Part shown: positions 18,844 through 28,631 of the stretch, one piece after another
Position numbering within the stretch: the first letter of the stretch is position 1
How the letters are laid out: each line of letters opens with the position of its first letter
NCBI RefSeq assembly: GCF_023702675.1
Contig: NZ_CP098478.1
Span: 62,001-126,000, forward strand
Reading direction: 5' to 3'
From: Acinetobacter sp. C26M
GTDB taxonomy: Bacteria; Pseudomonadota; Gammaproteobacteria; Pseudomonadales; Moraxellaceae
DNA length: 64,000 nucleotides
Program-made: the position numbers and the translations under genes
Notes under the pieces: model-generated
Databases searched by the model: none
What the model saw: only the letters and a program-made list of their open reading frames with translations
Told to the model about the DNA's origin: nothing

Positions 18844-20208
18844 TTATTTTTTCAACTTTTGGGGACGTTGATAATTTGCTTTCTCAAACTGTTTTGCGCG
18901 TTCGACAGCTAAACTATGCTCAGCCACATCTCGGGTGAGGGTTGATCCTGCACCAGTTGTTGCGCCTTGACCAATTCTGATTGGTGCAACCAATGAGTTA
19001 TTGGTACCAATGAATACATTGTCTTCAATGACAGTGCGGTGTTTGTTTGCACCATCGTAATTACAAGTAATCGTTCCTGCACCGATATTACAGCTTGCAC
19101 CAATATCTGCATCACCTAAGTAGGTGAAATGATTGGCTTTGGAGCCTAGTCCGATATTTGAGTTTTTCACTTCAACGAAGTTGCCGATATGTACGTCATT
19201 AGCAAGATTGGCGCCTGGACGTAAACGTGCGAAAGGCCCAATTTGGGTATTTTCACCAACGATGGCATTTTCAAAAATGCTATAGGCTTGAACTTTTGTA
19301 CCAGCAGCAATACGGGTATTTTTCAGAATACAGCCTGCACCGAGTTGTACATTATCACCCAGTTCACAGTCACCTTCGATGATGACGTTGGCATCAATTT
19401 GTACGTCTTGTCCACATTTTAAACTGCCACGTAAATCAAAACGATTTGGGTCAATAAGGTGAACACCTTGTAGCATCAATTCTTTGGCTTGCTGCTGTTG
19501 GAACTGACGCTCCAACGTAGCAAGTTGTAAGCGGTTATTCACACCTTCAACCTCGAACGCAAGCTCTGGTTCAACTGAGGCAACTTCTAAGCCATCTGCG
19601 ATTGCCATCGCGACAATATCGGTGAGGTAATATTCACCTTGCGCATTTTCATTGGAAAGTTGAGGCAACCATTCGTGAAGTTTTGCATTGTTTACACAAT
19701 AAATGCCTGTATTAAATTCTTTAATTTGGCGTTGTTCTTCGTTGGCATCTTTATGTTCAACAATGGCCTGGATTTTGCCATCTTGACGAACAATACGACC
19801 ATAACCTGTTGCATCATCTACAGTGAGCGTCACTAAGCCAATGCCTGTTTGCGTTGATGCATCCAATAATTTTTGTAGCGTATCTGCCTGAATACAGGGT
19901 ACATCGCCTGATAGAATCAGTGAAACACCTTCTTGAGGTAGAACAGGCAAAGTCATTTGCACGGCATGACCTGTTCCGAGTTGTTCTGCTTGTTCAACCC
20001 ATTCGATTTGTTCAGCAGCAAAGTTTTGTTTAACCAGTTCACCGCCATGCCCATAAATGGTAATAATATTTTGGGCATGGAGTTTTTTTGCCGTTTGAAT
20101 CACATGTCCAAGCAGTGGACGACCTGCAAGTGGTTGTAATACTTTTGGTAGTTGTGAACGCATTCGCGTTCCTTTCCCTGCTGCAAGAATAATAACAGTT
20201 GTTGACAT
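18844..20208 (-). CDS. glmU: bifunctional UDP-GlcNAc pyrophosphorylase / GlcN-1-P acetyltransferase
   Basis: Two-domain enzyme (454 residues) for the last two steps to UDP-GlcNAc. The N-terminal uridyltransferase has [14 protein letters not shown] and later the lysine of [15 protein letters not shown]; residues from about 250 onward form a left-handed beta-helix of hexapeptide repeats with the acetyltransferase site ([40 protein letters not shown]). It begins 26 bases after pgpA and is followed closely by glmS, so the two amino-sugar genes end a larger operon. Confidence 0.98.
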   Translation of the reverse strand: MSTTVIILAAGKGTRMRSQLPKVLQPLAGRPLLGHVIQTAKKLHAQNIITIYGHGGELVKQNFAAEQIEWVEQAEQLGTGHAVQMTLPVLPQEGVSLILSGDVPCIQADTLQKLLDASTQTGIGLVTLTVDDATGYGRIVRQDGKIQAIVEHKDANEEQRQIKEFNTGIYCVNNAKLHEWLPQLSNENAQGEYYLTDIVAMAIADGLEVASVEPELAFEVEGVNNRLQLATLERQFQQQQAKELMLQGVHLIDPNRFDLRGSLKCGQDVQIDANVIIEGDCELGDNVQLGAGCILKNTRIAAGTKVQAYSIFENAIVGENTQIGPFARLRPGANLANDVHIGNFVEVKNSNIGLGSKANHFTYLGDADIGASCNIGAGTITCNYDGANKHRTVIEDNVFIGTNNSLVAPIRIGQGATTGAGSTLTRDVAEHSLAVERAKQFEKANYQRPQKLKK

Positions 20209-20234
20209 AACTAACTCTAATTCAATGGCTTAAG

Positions 20235-20750
20235 TCAAAATATAAAATGAAGAATAAAAATACAGAGTGCTGCCCAAATTCCGGCAATAATGTCATCCAG
20301 CATAATTCCAAAGCCGCCAGACACTTTTTGGTCGGCCCAACTAATTGGAAAAGGTTTCCAGACATCAAATATACGGAATAATACGAATCCAACAATGACC
20401 CATAGCCAATTCATTTGCTGTAAATACAGCAAAGGTAAAAGGGTGATCGATTGACCTGCGAACTCATCCCAAACAATACGCCCATCATCATGAACATTGA
20501 TGACTTTTGCGGTATGCCCACAGATATAAATGCCAATTAAGGACATCAATATGATCGCAATGAGACTTGCTGGCAAACCCAGATATAACCACAGTGGTAC
20601 AAATAACAATGCAAAGGCAGAACCAAAAGTTCCAGGCGCTTTAGGTGCTAAACCAGAGCCAAAACCGACTCCGCAGAATACGATGAAGCGGTCAAACCAA
20701 GTCATTTGGTTAAAGTGAATGGGAGGCTTATGCAAAGTGTTGGTATCCAT
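20235..20750 (-). CDS. pgpA: phosphatidylglycerophosphatase A
   Basis: An inner-membrane phosphatase that converts phosphatidylglycerophosphate to phosphatidylglycerol. Family blocks are GFGSGLAPKAPGTFGS, then WDEFAGQSITLLPL and GGFGIMLDDIIAGIWA, with acidic residues for metal binding, and there are about four hydrophobic segments. A longer frame reaches 20816, but the ATG at 20750, giving about 171 residues and overlapping the end of thiL by 23 bases, fits the family and suggests translational coupling. The thiL-pgpA order is common in gamma-proteobacteria. Confidence 0.92.
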   Translation of the reverse strand: MDTNTLHKPPIHFNQMTWFDRFIVFCGVGFGSGLAPKAPGTFGSAFALLFVPLWLYLGLPASLIAIILMSLIGIYICGHTAKVINVHDDGRIVWDEFAGQSITLLPLLYLQQMNWLWVIVGFVLFRIFDVWKPFPISWADQKVSGGFGIMLDDIIAGIWAALCIFILHFIF

Positions 20751-21645
20751 GAACATGTAATGGGTGTGCTTGACCCATATACTCAAATAACAATCCAGTT
20801 TGTTGGGTAATTTCACCGATTATTGTAAGCGGAACATCTAATTGTTGTCGCGACAGTTTTTTGAAGTTTTGCGGTGATATTGTAAAGCATAATTCGTAAT
20901 CATCACCGCCTGCAAGTGCATAATGACAAGCTTGTTGCAATTCAAGTTGTTTGAGTGATAGATCTAGCGGAAGCTGCTCAAGCTGTAATTTTGCACCGAC
21001 ATTGGATGCTTTTAAAATATGACCTAAGTCTTGAGCCAATCCATCTGAGATATCAATCATACTTGATGCCAACCCTTTGAGCTGCTGACCCAAATGACAA
21101 CGTGGGGTTGGATAATCTAAGCGTTGTTGTAGTGCGTGTCCGAGATGCTGTAATCCAAACGCAGCATCGCCAATTTGCCCACTGACACAAATATAGTCGC
21201 CGATTTGAGCGCCTGCGCGAGTAATGGCCTGACCATGTTCAATCCAACCTAAGGCGGTCACACTAATCGTGAGTTGAGCACTTTGGGTGGTATCACCGCC
21301 AATCAGGCTGACACCAAACTGATCGCAGCAATCGAACAAGCCCTGACTAAAGCCAGCCAGCCAGTCATGATCAACAGTCGGGAGACTAAGTGCGAGTAAA
21401 ATACTATGGGGTTTTGCTCCCATTGCCGCCAAGTCTGATAAATTGACAGCGACACTTTTCCAGCCGATGGCGTGAGCAGCAGTATCTAAGGGGAAATGAC
21501 GACCAGCAACCAGTGTATCTGCACAGATCACCAGTTGTTGTGAAGGAGGGGGGGTAACGATGGCTGAGTCATCCCCGATACCTAAACTGACATCAGATTT
21601 TGATGCACGTTTAAAGTAACGTTCAATAATGGAAAACTCAGCCAT
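20728..21645 (-). CDS. thiL: thiamine-monophosphate kinase
   Basis: Phosphorylates thiamine monophosphate to the active cofactor thiamine diphosphate (305 residues). The AIR-synthase-like fold shows SLGIGDDSAIVTPP near the N-terminus, VNLSDLAAMGAKP, LIGGDTTQSAQLTISVTALG, the segment SSMIDISDGLAQDLGHI and AGGDDYELCFT, which together form the metal and nucleotide sites. It lies 15 bases after nusB and overlaps pgpA. Gene order nusB-thiL-pgpA is conserved among related bacteria. Confidence 0.96.
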   Translation of the reverse strand: MAEFSIIERYFKRASKSDVSLGIGDDSAIVTPPPSQQLVICADTLVAGRHFPLDTAAHAIGWKSVAVNLSDLAAMGAKPHSILLALSLPTVDHDWLAGFSQGLFDCCDQFGVSLIGGDTTQSAQLTISVTALGWIEHGQAITRAGAQIGDYICVSGQIGDAAFGLQHLGHALQQRLDYPTPRCHLGQQLKGLASSMIDISDGLAQDLGHILKASNVGAKLQLEQLPLDLSLKQLELQQACHYALAGGDDYELCFTISPQNFKKLSRQQLDVPLTIIGEITQQTGLLFEYMGQAHPLHVHGYQHFA

Positions 21646-21660
21646 ACAACATCAAGCCTA

Positions 21661-22110
21661 TTATTTTGCTTGTTGTTTTTCAGCTTCACGAAGCTTTGAT
21701 GAAAGACGGTCTAATACACCATTGATATATTTATGACTATCTGCACCACCAAAGTGTTTAGCTAGCTCAATTGCTTCATCAAGTACAACACGGTATGGAA
21801 CTTCGAGATGATCTCGTAATTCATAAGCACCAAGTCGTAGAGTAGCAAGCTCGACACCATCCAATGCACTTAACTCACGGTCAAGTACAGGAATGAGCAA
21901 CTCATCTAAAGCTTCATGTTGAGCAATCACTTGAGTGAGTAATTCATGGTAATAGTTAAGGTCAACTTTATGCATGGCATTTTCTACACGCGTGCGTGCT
22001 TCAATTTCATGTACTGGGTTCTGACTCATTTGCCATTCATAAATCCCTTGTACAGCAAAACGACGTGCTTTGCGTTTCGCTGCATAAGCGGCCTGAAGTG
22101 TTTGCGACAT
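21661..22110 (-). CDS. nusB: transcription antitermination protein NusB
   Basis: A 149-residue all-helical RNA-binding protein that acts with NusE (S10) on boxA in rRNA operons. The basic N-terminus [18 protein letters not shown] and the C-terminal block [34 protein letters not shown] are diagnostic. It starts three bases after ribH and precedes thiL, the common gamma-proteobacterial order ribH-nusB-thiL. Confidence 0.97.
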   Translation of the reverse strand: MSQTLQAAYAAKRKARRFAVQGIYEWQMSQNPVHEIEARTRVENAMHKVDLNYYHELLTQVIAQHEALDELLIPVLDRELSALDGVELATLRLGAYELRDHLEVPYRVVLDEAIELAKHFGGADSHKYINGVLDRLSSKLREAEKQQAK

Positions 22111-22113
22111 GCT

Positions 22114-22584
22114 TTAAATTGCCTTTAATAAGTTAACCATTTCGATTGCAGTCAATGCAGCTTCGCTACCTTTATTTCCTGCTTTCGTACCAGAACGTTC
22201 GATTGCTTGTTCAATGCTGTCTGTAGTCAATACACCATTGATTACTGGCATTGTGCTTTCAAGAGCAACCACGCCTAAGCCTTTTGCACATTCACCTGCA
22301 ACAAAGTCAAAGTGAGGTGTGCTGCCACGAATCACTGCACCTAATGCAATGATGGCATCAAATTTATTTGAAGCTGCTAATTTTTTCGCAACAATCGGCA
22401 GTTCCCATGCACCTGGTGCATGAATAACGGTAATCGCTTCTTCTGCAACGCCATGACGTTTTAGAGTGTCGATTGCGCCTTCAAGTAAATGTTCAACAAC
22501 GAAGCTGTTGAAACGACCGACTAAGATCGCATAACGACCTTCGCTTGCGAGATGTAATAAACCTTCAATTCGGCGAATTGCCAT
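22114..22584 (-). CDS. ribH: 6,7-dimethyl-8-ribityllumazine synthase
   Basis: Catalyses the penultimate riboflavin step, joining the ribityl-aminouracil to dihydroxybutanone phosphate (156 residues). Family blocks: [30 protein letters not shown] for the substrate pocket, and [23 protein letters not shown] with the catalytic His. [16 protein letters not shown] followed by [15 protein letters not shown] completes the fold. It lies 11 bases downstream of ribBA, which makes one of its substrates. Confidence 0.97.
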   Translation of the reverse strand: MAIRRIEGLLHLASEGRYAILVGRFNSFVVEHLLEGAIDTLKRHGVAEEAITVIHAPGAWELPIVAKKLAASNKFDAIIALGAVIRGSTPHFDFVAGECAKGLGVVALESTMPVINGVLTTDSIEQAIERSGTKAGNKGSEAALTAIEMVNLLKAI

Positions 22585-22595
22585 AGCAACCTCGA

Positions 22596-23717
22596 TTATT
22601 TTGCTGTGATTTGATCGGCAGTGATGTATTCCACTACCTCTAAATTAAAACCGGATAAAGCATTGAAACGAAGTGGAGAACTCAACAACTTCATTTTCTC
22701 AACGCCTAAATCACGTAAAATCTGTGCACCGACACCAATGGTTTGGTATTGATGAGACAATGCAGCATTGGATTTGAGTGGTTTTGGCTGGTTTAAGTTG
22801 TTCAGTGCAGGACCAAGGTCTTCTAGATGATCCTGACCAATCCACACCAATACACCACGATCACTTGCAGCAATGGTTTTCATTGCGAGATCTAAATTCC
22901 AGGCAGATGAACCATCAGCTTTATGTAATTTTAATAAGTCACGAATCGGGCTGAAGCCATGTACACGGACAGTGGTCACGCCTTGTTTCGGATCACCTTT
23001 GACTAAGGCAACGTGAATATCTGGGTTGCCGATTTCACGGTACTTATATAGTTCAAATGCACCGTATTCGGTTTCAATGCTTTCTTGAGACAAACGTTCA
23101 ACGGTTTGTTCATTGGTCATGCGGTAATGAATGAGATCTGCAATGGTTCCGATTTTTAAACCGTGTTTTTCTGCAAATACTTCTAAATCAGGACGACGCG
23201 CCATTGTACCGTCATCATTGATAATTTCACAAATCACTGAGGCAGGTTCTAAACCAGCTAAACGGGTGAGGTCACAGCCTGCTTCGGTATGACCAGCACG
23301 ATGTAGCACACCACCTGGCTGCGCCATTAATGGAAAGATATGACCTGGTTGAACGATATCGCTCGGTTTTGCGTGTGCTGCCACCGCAGTACGAATAGTG
23401 TGCGCACGTTCAGCTGCAGAAATACCTGTACTGATGCCTTCTGCTGCTTCGATTGAAAGCGTGAAGTTGGTTGCATGTTGCGCACCGTTTTGATCAACCA
23501 TTAACGGGAGGTTGAGTTGTTTACAACGATCACGACTGAGTGTTAAGCAAACCAAACCACGTGCATGGGTAATCATGAAGTTAATATCTTCAGGGCGAAC
23601 ATGCGTTGCGGCGATGACTAAGTCACCTTCATTTTCACGATCTTCATCATCCATAAGGATGACCATTTTGCCTGCACGAATATCTGCGACAAGTTCTTCA
23701 ATACGACTCAGCGGCAT
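22596..23717 (-). CDS. ribBA: RibBA-type DHBP synthase with degenerate GTP cyclohydrolase II domain
   Basis: The N-terminal 200 residues are a full 3,4-dihydroxy-2-butanone-4-phosphate synthase: [15 protein letters not shown], the block [12 protein letters not shown], and [17 protein letters not shown] followed by [15 protein letters not shown]. The C-terminal 165 residues resemble GTP cyclohydrolase II ([37 protein letters not shown]). However, the segment that holds the three zinc cysteines in active enzymes reads [19 protein letters not shown] and contains none. I infer only the RibB activity works, so a separate RibA is expected elsewhere. It heads the seven-gene minus-strand run down to glmS. 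A GGTGAAAG ribosome binding site precedes the ATG. Confidence 0.93.
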   Translation of the reverse strand: MPLSRIEELVADIRAGKMVILMDDEDRENEGDLVIAATHVRPEDINFMITHARGLVCLTLSRDRCKQLNLPLMVDQNGAQHATNFTLSIEAAEGISTGISAAERAHTIRTAVAAHAKPSDIVQPGHIFPLMAQPGGVLHRAGHTEAGCDLTRLAGLEPASVICEIINDDGTMARRPDLEVFAEKHGLKIGTIADLIHYRMTNEQTVERLSQESIETEYGAFELYKYREIGNPDIHVALVKGDPKQGVTTVRVHGFSPIRDLLKLHKADGSSAWNLDLAMKTIAASDRGVLVWIGQDHLEDLGPALNNLNQPKPLKSNAALSHQYQTIGVGAQILRDLGVEKMKLLSSPLRFNALSGFNLEVVEYITADQITAK

Positions 23718-23930
23718 TCGCTTTCACCTTTGATGCTGCCTTTTTAGGCACTAGTATTCGATAAATCTGGCATAGTTTACCGCATTTTAAAAAATTTCGC
23801 CTGTGCTTCTTTACCAATAAAAAGTCAGACTAAACAAATTATCTGGCAACACTTTATCCTGCCCAAATTTGCCACTTTACAAGACGGTGTGATGCGATTG
23901 TAAGGTTTATATGTATGGGCTAAACAAAAA

Positions 23931-23965
23931 AACACAAGGCTTTGTATGAGACAAAGCCTTGTGTT
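23931..23965 (-). terminator. strong intrinsic terminator
   Basis: A perfect 15-base stem (AACACAAGGCTTTGT with its complement) and a five-base loop. On the minus strand it is followed by seven T, and it lies 34 bases after the stop codon of the AhpA/YtjB-like gene. Confidence 0.9.
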
Positions 23966-23999
23966 TGCGATGACTTATTTACCGTAAGTGGAGGGTAAC

Positions 24000-25295
24000 T
24001 TATTCAAGCTCTGTCGAGGTCTTGACTTTTTTACCCATTAAAATTTCGGTACGCAGCGTTTGAGCAAGTGTTGCACACTCTTCATTCATACCATTAATCA
24101 TAAAGGCATGGCGTGTCATGATATTGCTTGGATTTGGCATTGCCACCAATTCATAGTTGTTTTGAATCGTTTTGAGCTGTTCGTGATTTAAATGCAAAGC
24201 CGCTTCTTTAGCGTGTAAATGTTGTGCCAAACGTTTCGCAGCTTCAAGCGCATCTAACTGCATGGCATCAACAGCACTTGCAACCGCACCGCGTGTTTGT
24301 AGTGCAAAACGTTTATCTTCACGGTAACGCTTGTAAAGCACGTCTGCCAATAATTGGAAAACAGCCCCAACCATCATCAAACATTCAAGTGCATGGGGTT
24401 GTTCTGAGCTGGTTGCTAAAGTTGCACCATCGGCATTAAATTCTTGCGCGACGCGAATCTGTGAAGCATCGATTTGATAATGTTTAGCACAGAGATCAAT
24501 ACTTTTATCCAAAAATAATTGGCATAGTTTGAAATACGGAACGGAAACAGACTGATTGACACTGCTCAGTAATTGTTTCGGATCATAAAATTGGATGTTC
24601 AGAGCTAAAGCTTGATCATTGATTTGGGATGATTCAACTAGGTTCTTTTCAACACGTGGCTTATCTTGTGTTTTTGCTTGTTGCTGTGCTTGAGCAACCA
24701 AAGTCACGGTATTTTGTTTTTCCAAAGCCAATGCTTGGGTTAAACGCTGAATCTCATGCTTGAGATGATTTTCTTGATTGATGCGTGCCAAGTATTCGCT
24801 ACGGGTTGGACGCGCAATAGCACGATAAGCCAACCAAATTAACCCATGAATAAATAAAGAAACTAAAATAGCCAACCATTGAGTTCGCAAAATCTCACCG
24901 ATACTCGGTTGGATTAAGGTAATTTCAACGGTACCGACTTTCTTTTCATTTTGTAATGCATCACGAACAAATACTTCGCCTTGGCGGGTTTTAGCCATAC
25001 CACTGGTTGCAAGCACTTGTTTATTGGCATCTAAAATTCGAATGGATGCAACACTTGGATTGGTTGCATAACGATTCGCAACCAATGCCAGTGAAACTGT
25101 ATTAGCAGGTTCTAACTCTGAAAGACTATCTGCCACTAACTGACTGGTCATCAGCTGTCCTTGGCTGGCGCGATTTTCATTGAGTTGATGTGTCGTTGCA
25201 ATCACCAATAAAAAGGTATGCAATGCAAAACTTACGATCAGTAGGCTAGCAAATAGCCCTTGGCGAGGCGCATTCAAGTTAAACTTCCAAGGCAA
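24000..25295 (-). CDS. AhpA/YtjB-like membrane protein, divergent from serB
   Basis: A 431-residue inner-membrane protein. Residues 10-32 are a transmembrane helix, 33-135 a small periplasmic domain (NRYATNPSVASIRILDANKQVLATSGM), 138-160 a second helix, and the rest is cytoplasmic with a predicted coiled coil (HLKHEIQRLTQALALEKQ) and an unrecognised C-terminal domain. The first half resembles Smp/YtjB/AhpA proteins, and in E. coli that gene also lies divergent from serB, which supports the call. The cytoplasmic extension is longer than in enterobacterial Smp (about 214 residues in total). Function is unknown; Pseudomonas and Vibrio relatives have been linked to haemolysis control. Confidence 0.75.
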   Translation of the reverse strand: MPWKFNLNAPRQGLFASLLIVSFALHTFLLVIATTHQLNENRASQGQLMTSQLVADSLSELEPANTVSLALVANRYATNPSVASIRILDANKQVLATSGMAKTRQGEVFVRDALQNEKKVGTVEITLIQPSIGEILRTQWLAILVSLFIHGLIWLAYRAIARPTRSEYLARINQENHLKHEIQRLTQALALEKQNTVTLVAQAQQQAKTQDKPRVEKNLVESSQINDQALALNIQFYDPKQLLSSVNQSVSVPYFKLCQLFLDKSIDLCAKHYQIDASQIRVAQEFNADGATLATSSEQPHALECLMMVGAVFQLLADVLYKRYREDKRFALQTRGAVASAVDAMQLDALEAAKRLAQHLHAKEAALHLNHEQLKTIQNNYELVAMPNPSNIMTRHAFMINGMNEECATLAQTLRTEILMGKKVKTSTELE

Positions 25296-25356
25296 ATAGA
25301 TTCATGGGTTATGTTATGATTCTTACAATAGTTGTCGCTCAACCACGAGTCAATTC

Positions 25357-26577
25357 ATGCGAGAAATCATTCTTATATCCTTTCTAGGACCAGATCAACC
25401 GAATCAGTTTACTCGATTAATGCAGGTACTATCCGTACATTCTTTGCAAATACTCGATGTCGGTCAGGCAGTTATCCATAATCAACTGACCCTTGGGATC
25501 GTTGTTGCATCGGATAATGAGACTGCAACGGCATTAGCAATGAAAGAGATTCTGATTTTAGCACATGATATTGGCTTAACTGTGCGATTTAAACCAATCT
25601 CCAACGCAGAATATGATCAATGGGTGAGTGAAGGTGGCCGAACACGTTATATCGTCACTGCGCTTGCACCTGAACTCACCGCTGCACATTTGCAAGCGGT
25701 CACAAAAATTGTGTCGAGTCAGGGCTTTAACATTGAAACGATCACCCGTTTATCTGGCCGTTTAGAACTTGGGACAGAAAGTCATTTTCCACGTCGTGCT
25801 TGTGTCCAGTTTGGTCTCAGTGGGCAGATGTTGGATGCACAGGCCATGCGCGCTGCATGTTTAAGTTTATCTGGTGAGTTAAATATTGATGTTGCGGTAC
25901 AAGAAGATAATGCTTATCGCCGTAATCGTCGTTTAGTTTGCTTTGATATGGACTCTACCCTGATTGAACAAGAAGTCATTGATGAACTGGCATTAGAAGC
26001 AGGCGTTGGCGCTCAAGTTGCTGAAATTACTGAGCGTGCCATGTTGGGTGAACTTGATTTTCAACAAAGTTTTCGTGCCCGAGTTGCTTTATTAAAAGGT
26101 TTGGATGCTTCAGTATTACCGAAAATTGCGGAACGTTTGACTGTGACCGAAGGAGCAGAGCGTTTGATCTCTACCTTGAAAGCCTTAGGTTATAAGACGG
26201 CAATTTTATCAGGTGGTTTCCAGTACTTTGCTGAGTACTTACAAGCAAAACTTGGGATTGATGAAGTACATGCCAATATTCTTGATGTAGAAGATGGTTT
26301 TGTGACAGGCGAAGTCAAAGGCGCAATTGTGGATGGTGCCCGTAAAGCTGAACTGTTACGTCAATTGGCGGAAAAAATGGGAATTTCGCTAGAGCAAGCA
26401 ATGGCAGTGGGGGATGGTGCCAATGATTTGCCGATGCTTTCAATCGCTGGTTTAGGTGTTGCATTCCGTGCAAAACCTTTAGTTCGTCAAAATGCCAATC
26501 AGGCCATATCGAGTGTTGGTTTGGATGGTGTATTGTACTTGTTGGGTATGCATGATAAAGATTTAAATCGAGCTTAA
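25357..26577 (+). CDS. serB: phosphoserine phosphatase with N-terminal ACT region
   Basis: Last enzyme of serine synthesis. The first 190 residues are ACT-like ligand-binding domains (ILISFLGPDQPNQFTRLMQVL and YIVTALAPELTAAHLQAV), then a HAD phosphatase. The nucleophile is the first Asp in CFDMDSTLIEQE, the Ser motif is ILSGGFQYFAEYL, and motif IV is AVGDGANDLPML. The 406-residue length with two ACT units is usual for Pseudomonas and Acinetobacter. The intergenic space with the divergent membrane protein gene is only 61 bases. A hairpin terminator follows 23 bases after the stop. Confidence 0.96.
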   Translation: MREIILISFLGPDQPNQFTRLMQVLSVHSLQILDVGQAVIHNQLTLGIVVASDNETATALAMKEILILAHDIGLTVRFKPISNAEYDQWVSEGGRTRYIVTALAPELTAAHLQAVTKIVSSQGFNIETITRLSGRLELGTESHFPRRACVQFGLSGQMLDAQAMRAACLSLSGELNIDVAVQEDNAYRRNRRLVCFDMDSTLIEQEVIDELALEAGVGAQVAEITERAMLGELDFQQSFRARVALLKGLDASVLPKIAERLTVTEGAERLISTLKALGYKTAILSGGFQYFAEYLQAKLGIDEVHANILDVEDGFVTGEVKGAIVDGARKAELLRQLAEKMGISLEQAMAVGDGANDLPMLSIAGLGVAFRAKPLVRQNANQAISSVGLDGVLYLLGMHDKDLNRA

Positions 26578-26600
26578 CCTCCCCAATAATATGCTTCAAA

Positions 26601-26636
26601 ATAAGGCCGCTATCTCAGCGGCCTTATGCATTTTTA
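26601..26636 (+). terminator. intrinsic terminator after serB
   Basis: ATAAGGCCGC and GCGGCCTTAT form a ten-base perfect stem with a seven-base loop, followed by GCATTTTTAG. Confidence 0.9.
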
Positions 26637-26984
26637 GTGCGTCACTTATTCGTCATAATTATGTCTAAATGTATAGAAAAACAACGATAAAAAAATTCCG
26701 AAAAAAGTTTTTTTGCAGCCAAAAACACACATAGTTTTTTGTAATGACACGCGGCAATTGATGCTATATGGAGATTCAGGACTTTTCTCTGTTTTAAAAA
26801 TGTAATGACAAAAGCATATTGCGACAGCTTGTGTCGTAAGGTTAATTTCAGGCTCTTTTTTTCTAAAAAAAACGCTCCATAATGCATAAAGACGTTAATG
26901 CAACACGAAGTACTGTTAGAGATTACAGAACAATATAGAGGTCTGAACACACTACAGACCACCCTTTTAAAGACGGAGGTTTCT
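26637..26984 (+). other. gene-free leader region with two small hairpins
   Basis: About 350 AT-rich bases with no convincing gene. Two inverted repeats stand out. CGACA/TGTCG is at 26822-26836. GGTCTG/CAGACC is at 26940-26960, directly before the GGAGG ribosome binding site of the next gene, where it could affect translation. Runs of A and T (near 26690-26710 and 26855-26870) suggest promoter elements but no clear -35/-10 pair was assigned. Confidence 0.4.
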
Positions 26985-27320
26985 ATGGAAGCAGCGAATT
27001 TCACCATGTTGGTTGGATTTGGCTTAATCGCTGTCGCAGTTATTGCTGTTTTCTTTTCTCCTTATCGTCGTTGGTTAGGTTTTATGTTGGCGGGTATGCT
27101 GTGCTGGGGACTGTTAGAAGTGGTACGCTTTGGTGCGCAAACCATATTCGAGATGTCCGTCGCCTATAGTTATTTGACCGCGTTGAGCCTTGCGATGATA
27201 ACGGTTACATTTATTCTTTTACGTGAAGACAAACAAGCACAAAAACAGTTGGCTAATCGTCAGTATATTGAACATACCCCTGTGTATAAGGACGACCAGC
27301 AGCAATGTTCTAGCAGATAA
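26985..27320 (+). CDS. small inner-membrane protein, unknown
   Basis: An unrecognised 111-residue protein. It begins MEAANFTMLVGFGLIAVAVIAVFFSPYR and has three hydrophobic segments (about 6-24, 32-48 and 58-80), then a polar tail rich in Gln and Asp that ends QQQCSSR. The start is fixed by a very good ribosome binding site, GGAGG at 26975-26979; a longer frame from 26898 lacks any. The tail faces the cytoplasm if the positive-inside rule holds for the SPYRRW loop. It has its own terminator, so it is a single-gene unit. I can assign no function. Confidence 0.75.
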   Translation: MEAANFTMLVGFGLIAVAVIAVFFSPYRRWLGFMLAGMLCWGLLEVVRFGAQTIFEMSVAYSYLTALSLAMITVTFILLREDKQAQKQLANRQYIEHTPVYKDDQQQCSSR

Positions 27321-27343
27321 ATGATAATAATTTTAACAACATC

Positions 27344-27369
27344 AAAGGCATGCTCAGCATGCCTTTTTT
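27344..27369 (+). terminator. intrinsic terminator
   Basis: AAGGCATGC/GCATGCCTT with a three-base loop and a run of six T ends the small membrane protein transcript. Confidence 0.9.
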
Positions 27370-27468
27370 GCACTAATTTTTTGCAACAAAGCTTTTACAG
27401 ACAGCTCTACAACTGTGCTAGGATACGGTTGTCTTAATTTTCATCATAATACTGTAGGCATAATTGTC

Positions 27469-27948
27469 ATGAAGCTTTCTTCTTTACCTGTGGTTAAGTT
27501 ACCTATCGTTGATGTAAGCACTGATCCACTGGATTTATTAGTGGCAGGTTTGGCGTTACGTATGAAGCAATTGGCACGTACGAGCCCAAAGTTTATTGAA
27601 TTGGTACATGACCGTGAATTTCGTATTCAGATTGGTACAGATTTAGGTTTGGCGCGTCAGATTCTTGTGAATCATGGCAAGATTGATACGGTTGCAGGTA
27701 GCCCAGAAAAAGCAGATTTTATTTTACAATTTGCATCGAGTGAGCAAGGTGTAAAAACGTTGCTAAAAGGCGACCCAACAGCATTCATGACAGGTATGCA
27801 AGATGGCAGCATCAAAATGGAAGGTGACTTCAGTCTATTGGTTTGGTTTAACCAAGCAGCTAAATTGATTCCACCAAAAGTACCAAAACCTGTAAAAGAA
27901 AAAATCCGTCAAGCACGTGCCTTTATTAAAGAAAAAACTGGCAAATAA
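27469..27948 (+). CDS. SCP2 sterol-binding domain protein
   Basis: A 159-residue soluble protein from the ATG at 27469. A longer frame from 27415 is possible but adds residues that look non-coding. Residues 40-130 form an SCP2 fold: FRIQIGTDLGLARQILVNHG, ADFILQFASSEQGVKTLLKGDP and MQDGSIKMEGDFSLLVWFNQAAKLI. SCP2 proteins bind lipids; in proteobacteria UbiJ and UbiT use such a domain to hold ubiquinone intermediates. Sequence is too far from those to name. The basic C-terminus (KPVKEKIRQARAFIKEKTGK) is notable. It is monocistronic with a strong terminator. Confidence 0.8.
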   Translation: MKLSSLPVVKLPIVDVSTDPLDLLVAGLALRMKQLARTSPKFIELVHDREFRIQIGTDLGLARQILVNHGKIDTVAGSPEKADFILQFASSEQGVKTLLKGDPTAFMTGMQDGSIKMEGDFSLLVWFNQAAKLIPPKVPKPVKEKIRQARAFIKEKTGK

Positions 27949-27956
27949 GCTGATAT

Positions 27957-27984
27957 AAAAAACTCCCCAATTGGGGAGTTTTTT
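27957..27984. terminator. bidirectional intrinsic terminator
   Basis: AAAAAACTCCCC AATT GGGGAGTTTTTT is a perfect palindrome between two convergent genes, the SCP2 protein gene and dtd, and should stop both transcripts. Confidence 0.92.
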
Positions 27985-27995
27985 ATTGCCTAGCA

Positions 27996-28436
27996 TTATT
28001 CAATTTCTAAATTGAAGGTGACGGGCCCATCATTGATTAAATGAACTTTCATATCTGCTGCAAAAATACCTGTTTGCACATGCTCGAATTGTTGTTGTGC
28101 ATATTCAACCAATTGCTCATACAGGACTTTGGCTTCTGCAGGCGGCATGGCTGGTCCAAAGTCAGGACGTAAGCCTTTTTGGGTTTGTGCCATCAAGGTA
28201 AATTGTGAAACCAATAGAATTCCACCATTAGCTTGGCTGACATTCCAGCCCATTTTGCCTTGCTCATCATCAAAAATACGATACTTCAAAATCTTATCAA
28301 TCAGGTTTTTGCCTTTTTCTAAAGTGTCTGCTTTGCCTAGACCTAAAAATACCAATAAGCCGTGTTGAATTTCGCCAGTGGTTTGCCCTTCAACCACAAC
28401 TTTGGCTTCGAGGACACGTTGAATTAATGCGCGCAT
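27996..28436 (-). CDS. dtd: D-aminoacyl-tRNA deacylase
   Basis: Removes D-amino acids (and glycine from mischarged tRNA-Ala) as a proofreading enzyme (146 residues, typical). It begins MRALIQRVLEAKVVVEGQ; a longer frame starting at 28526 adds 30 residues without family support. The active-site motifs are LLVSQFTLMAQTQKGLRPDF (the SQFTL strand) and NDGPVTFNLE near the C-terminus (the GPxT motif), with GRF-type core strands between. It is convergent with the SCP2 gene and divergent from the catalase gene. Confidence 0.95.
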   Translation of the reverse strand: MRALIQRVLEAKVVVEGQTTGEIQHGLLVFLGLGKADTLEKGKNLIDKILKYRIFDDEQGKMGWNVSQANGGILLVSQFTLMAQTQKGLRPDFGPAMPPAEAKVLYEQLVEYAQQQFEHVQTGIFAADMKVHLINDGPVTFNLEIE

Positions 28437-28631
28437 AAAAATGAAGATCGGTATTGAATCAGCGCAACAGTCTAACAGATTTGGTTGTTCTACACCGACC
28501 CCAGCAAGATGCTTGGCTGGTCTCAATCTTATTTTTCGATTTATTTTATTAAAATTATCTTTTTTATCTATTGTTGAAATCTTTGTATAGTCCCAGTGCA
28601 GGAAAGGTATTTTGATTTTGGATTTAATAGC

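Noticed and set aside
23718..23930. FMN riboswitch before ribBA
   Set aside because: The region was read on the minus strand. The conserved FMN element blocks with their G-rich and GAAAGC-type segments are not present; only a small TGCCT/AGGCA hairpin is seen.
26642..27007. 121-residue minus-strand frame
   Set aside because: It runs across AT-rich leader and the start of the small membrane protein gene; no plausible ribosome binding site, and Cys/Phe/Leu-rich shadow composition.
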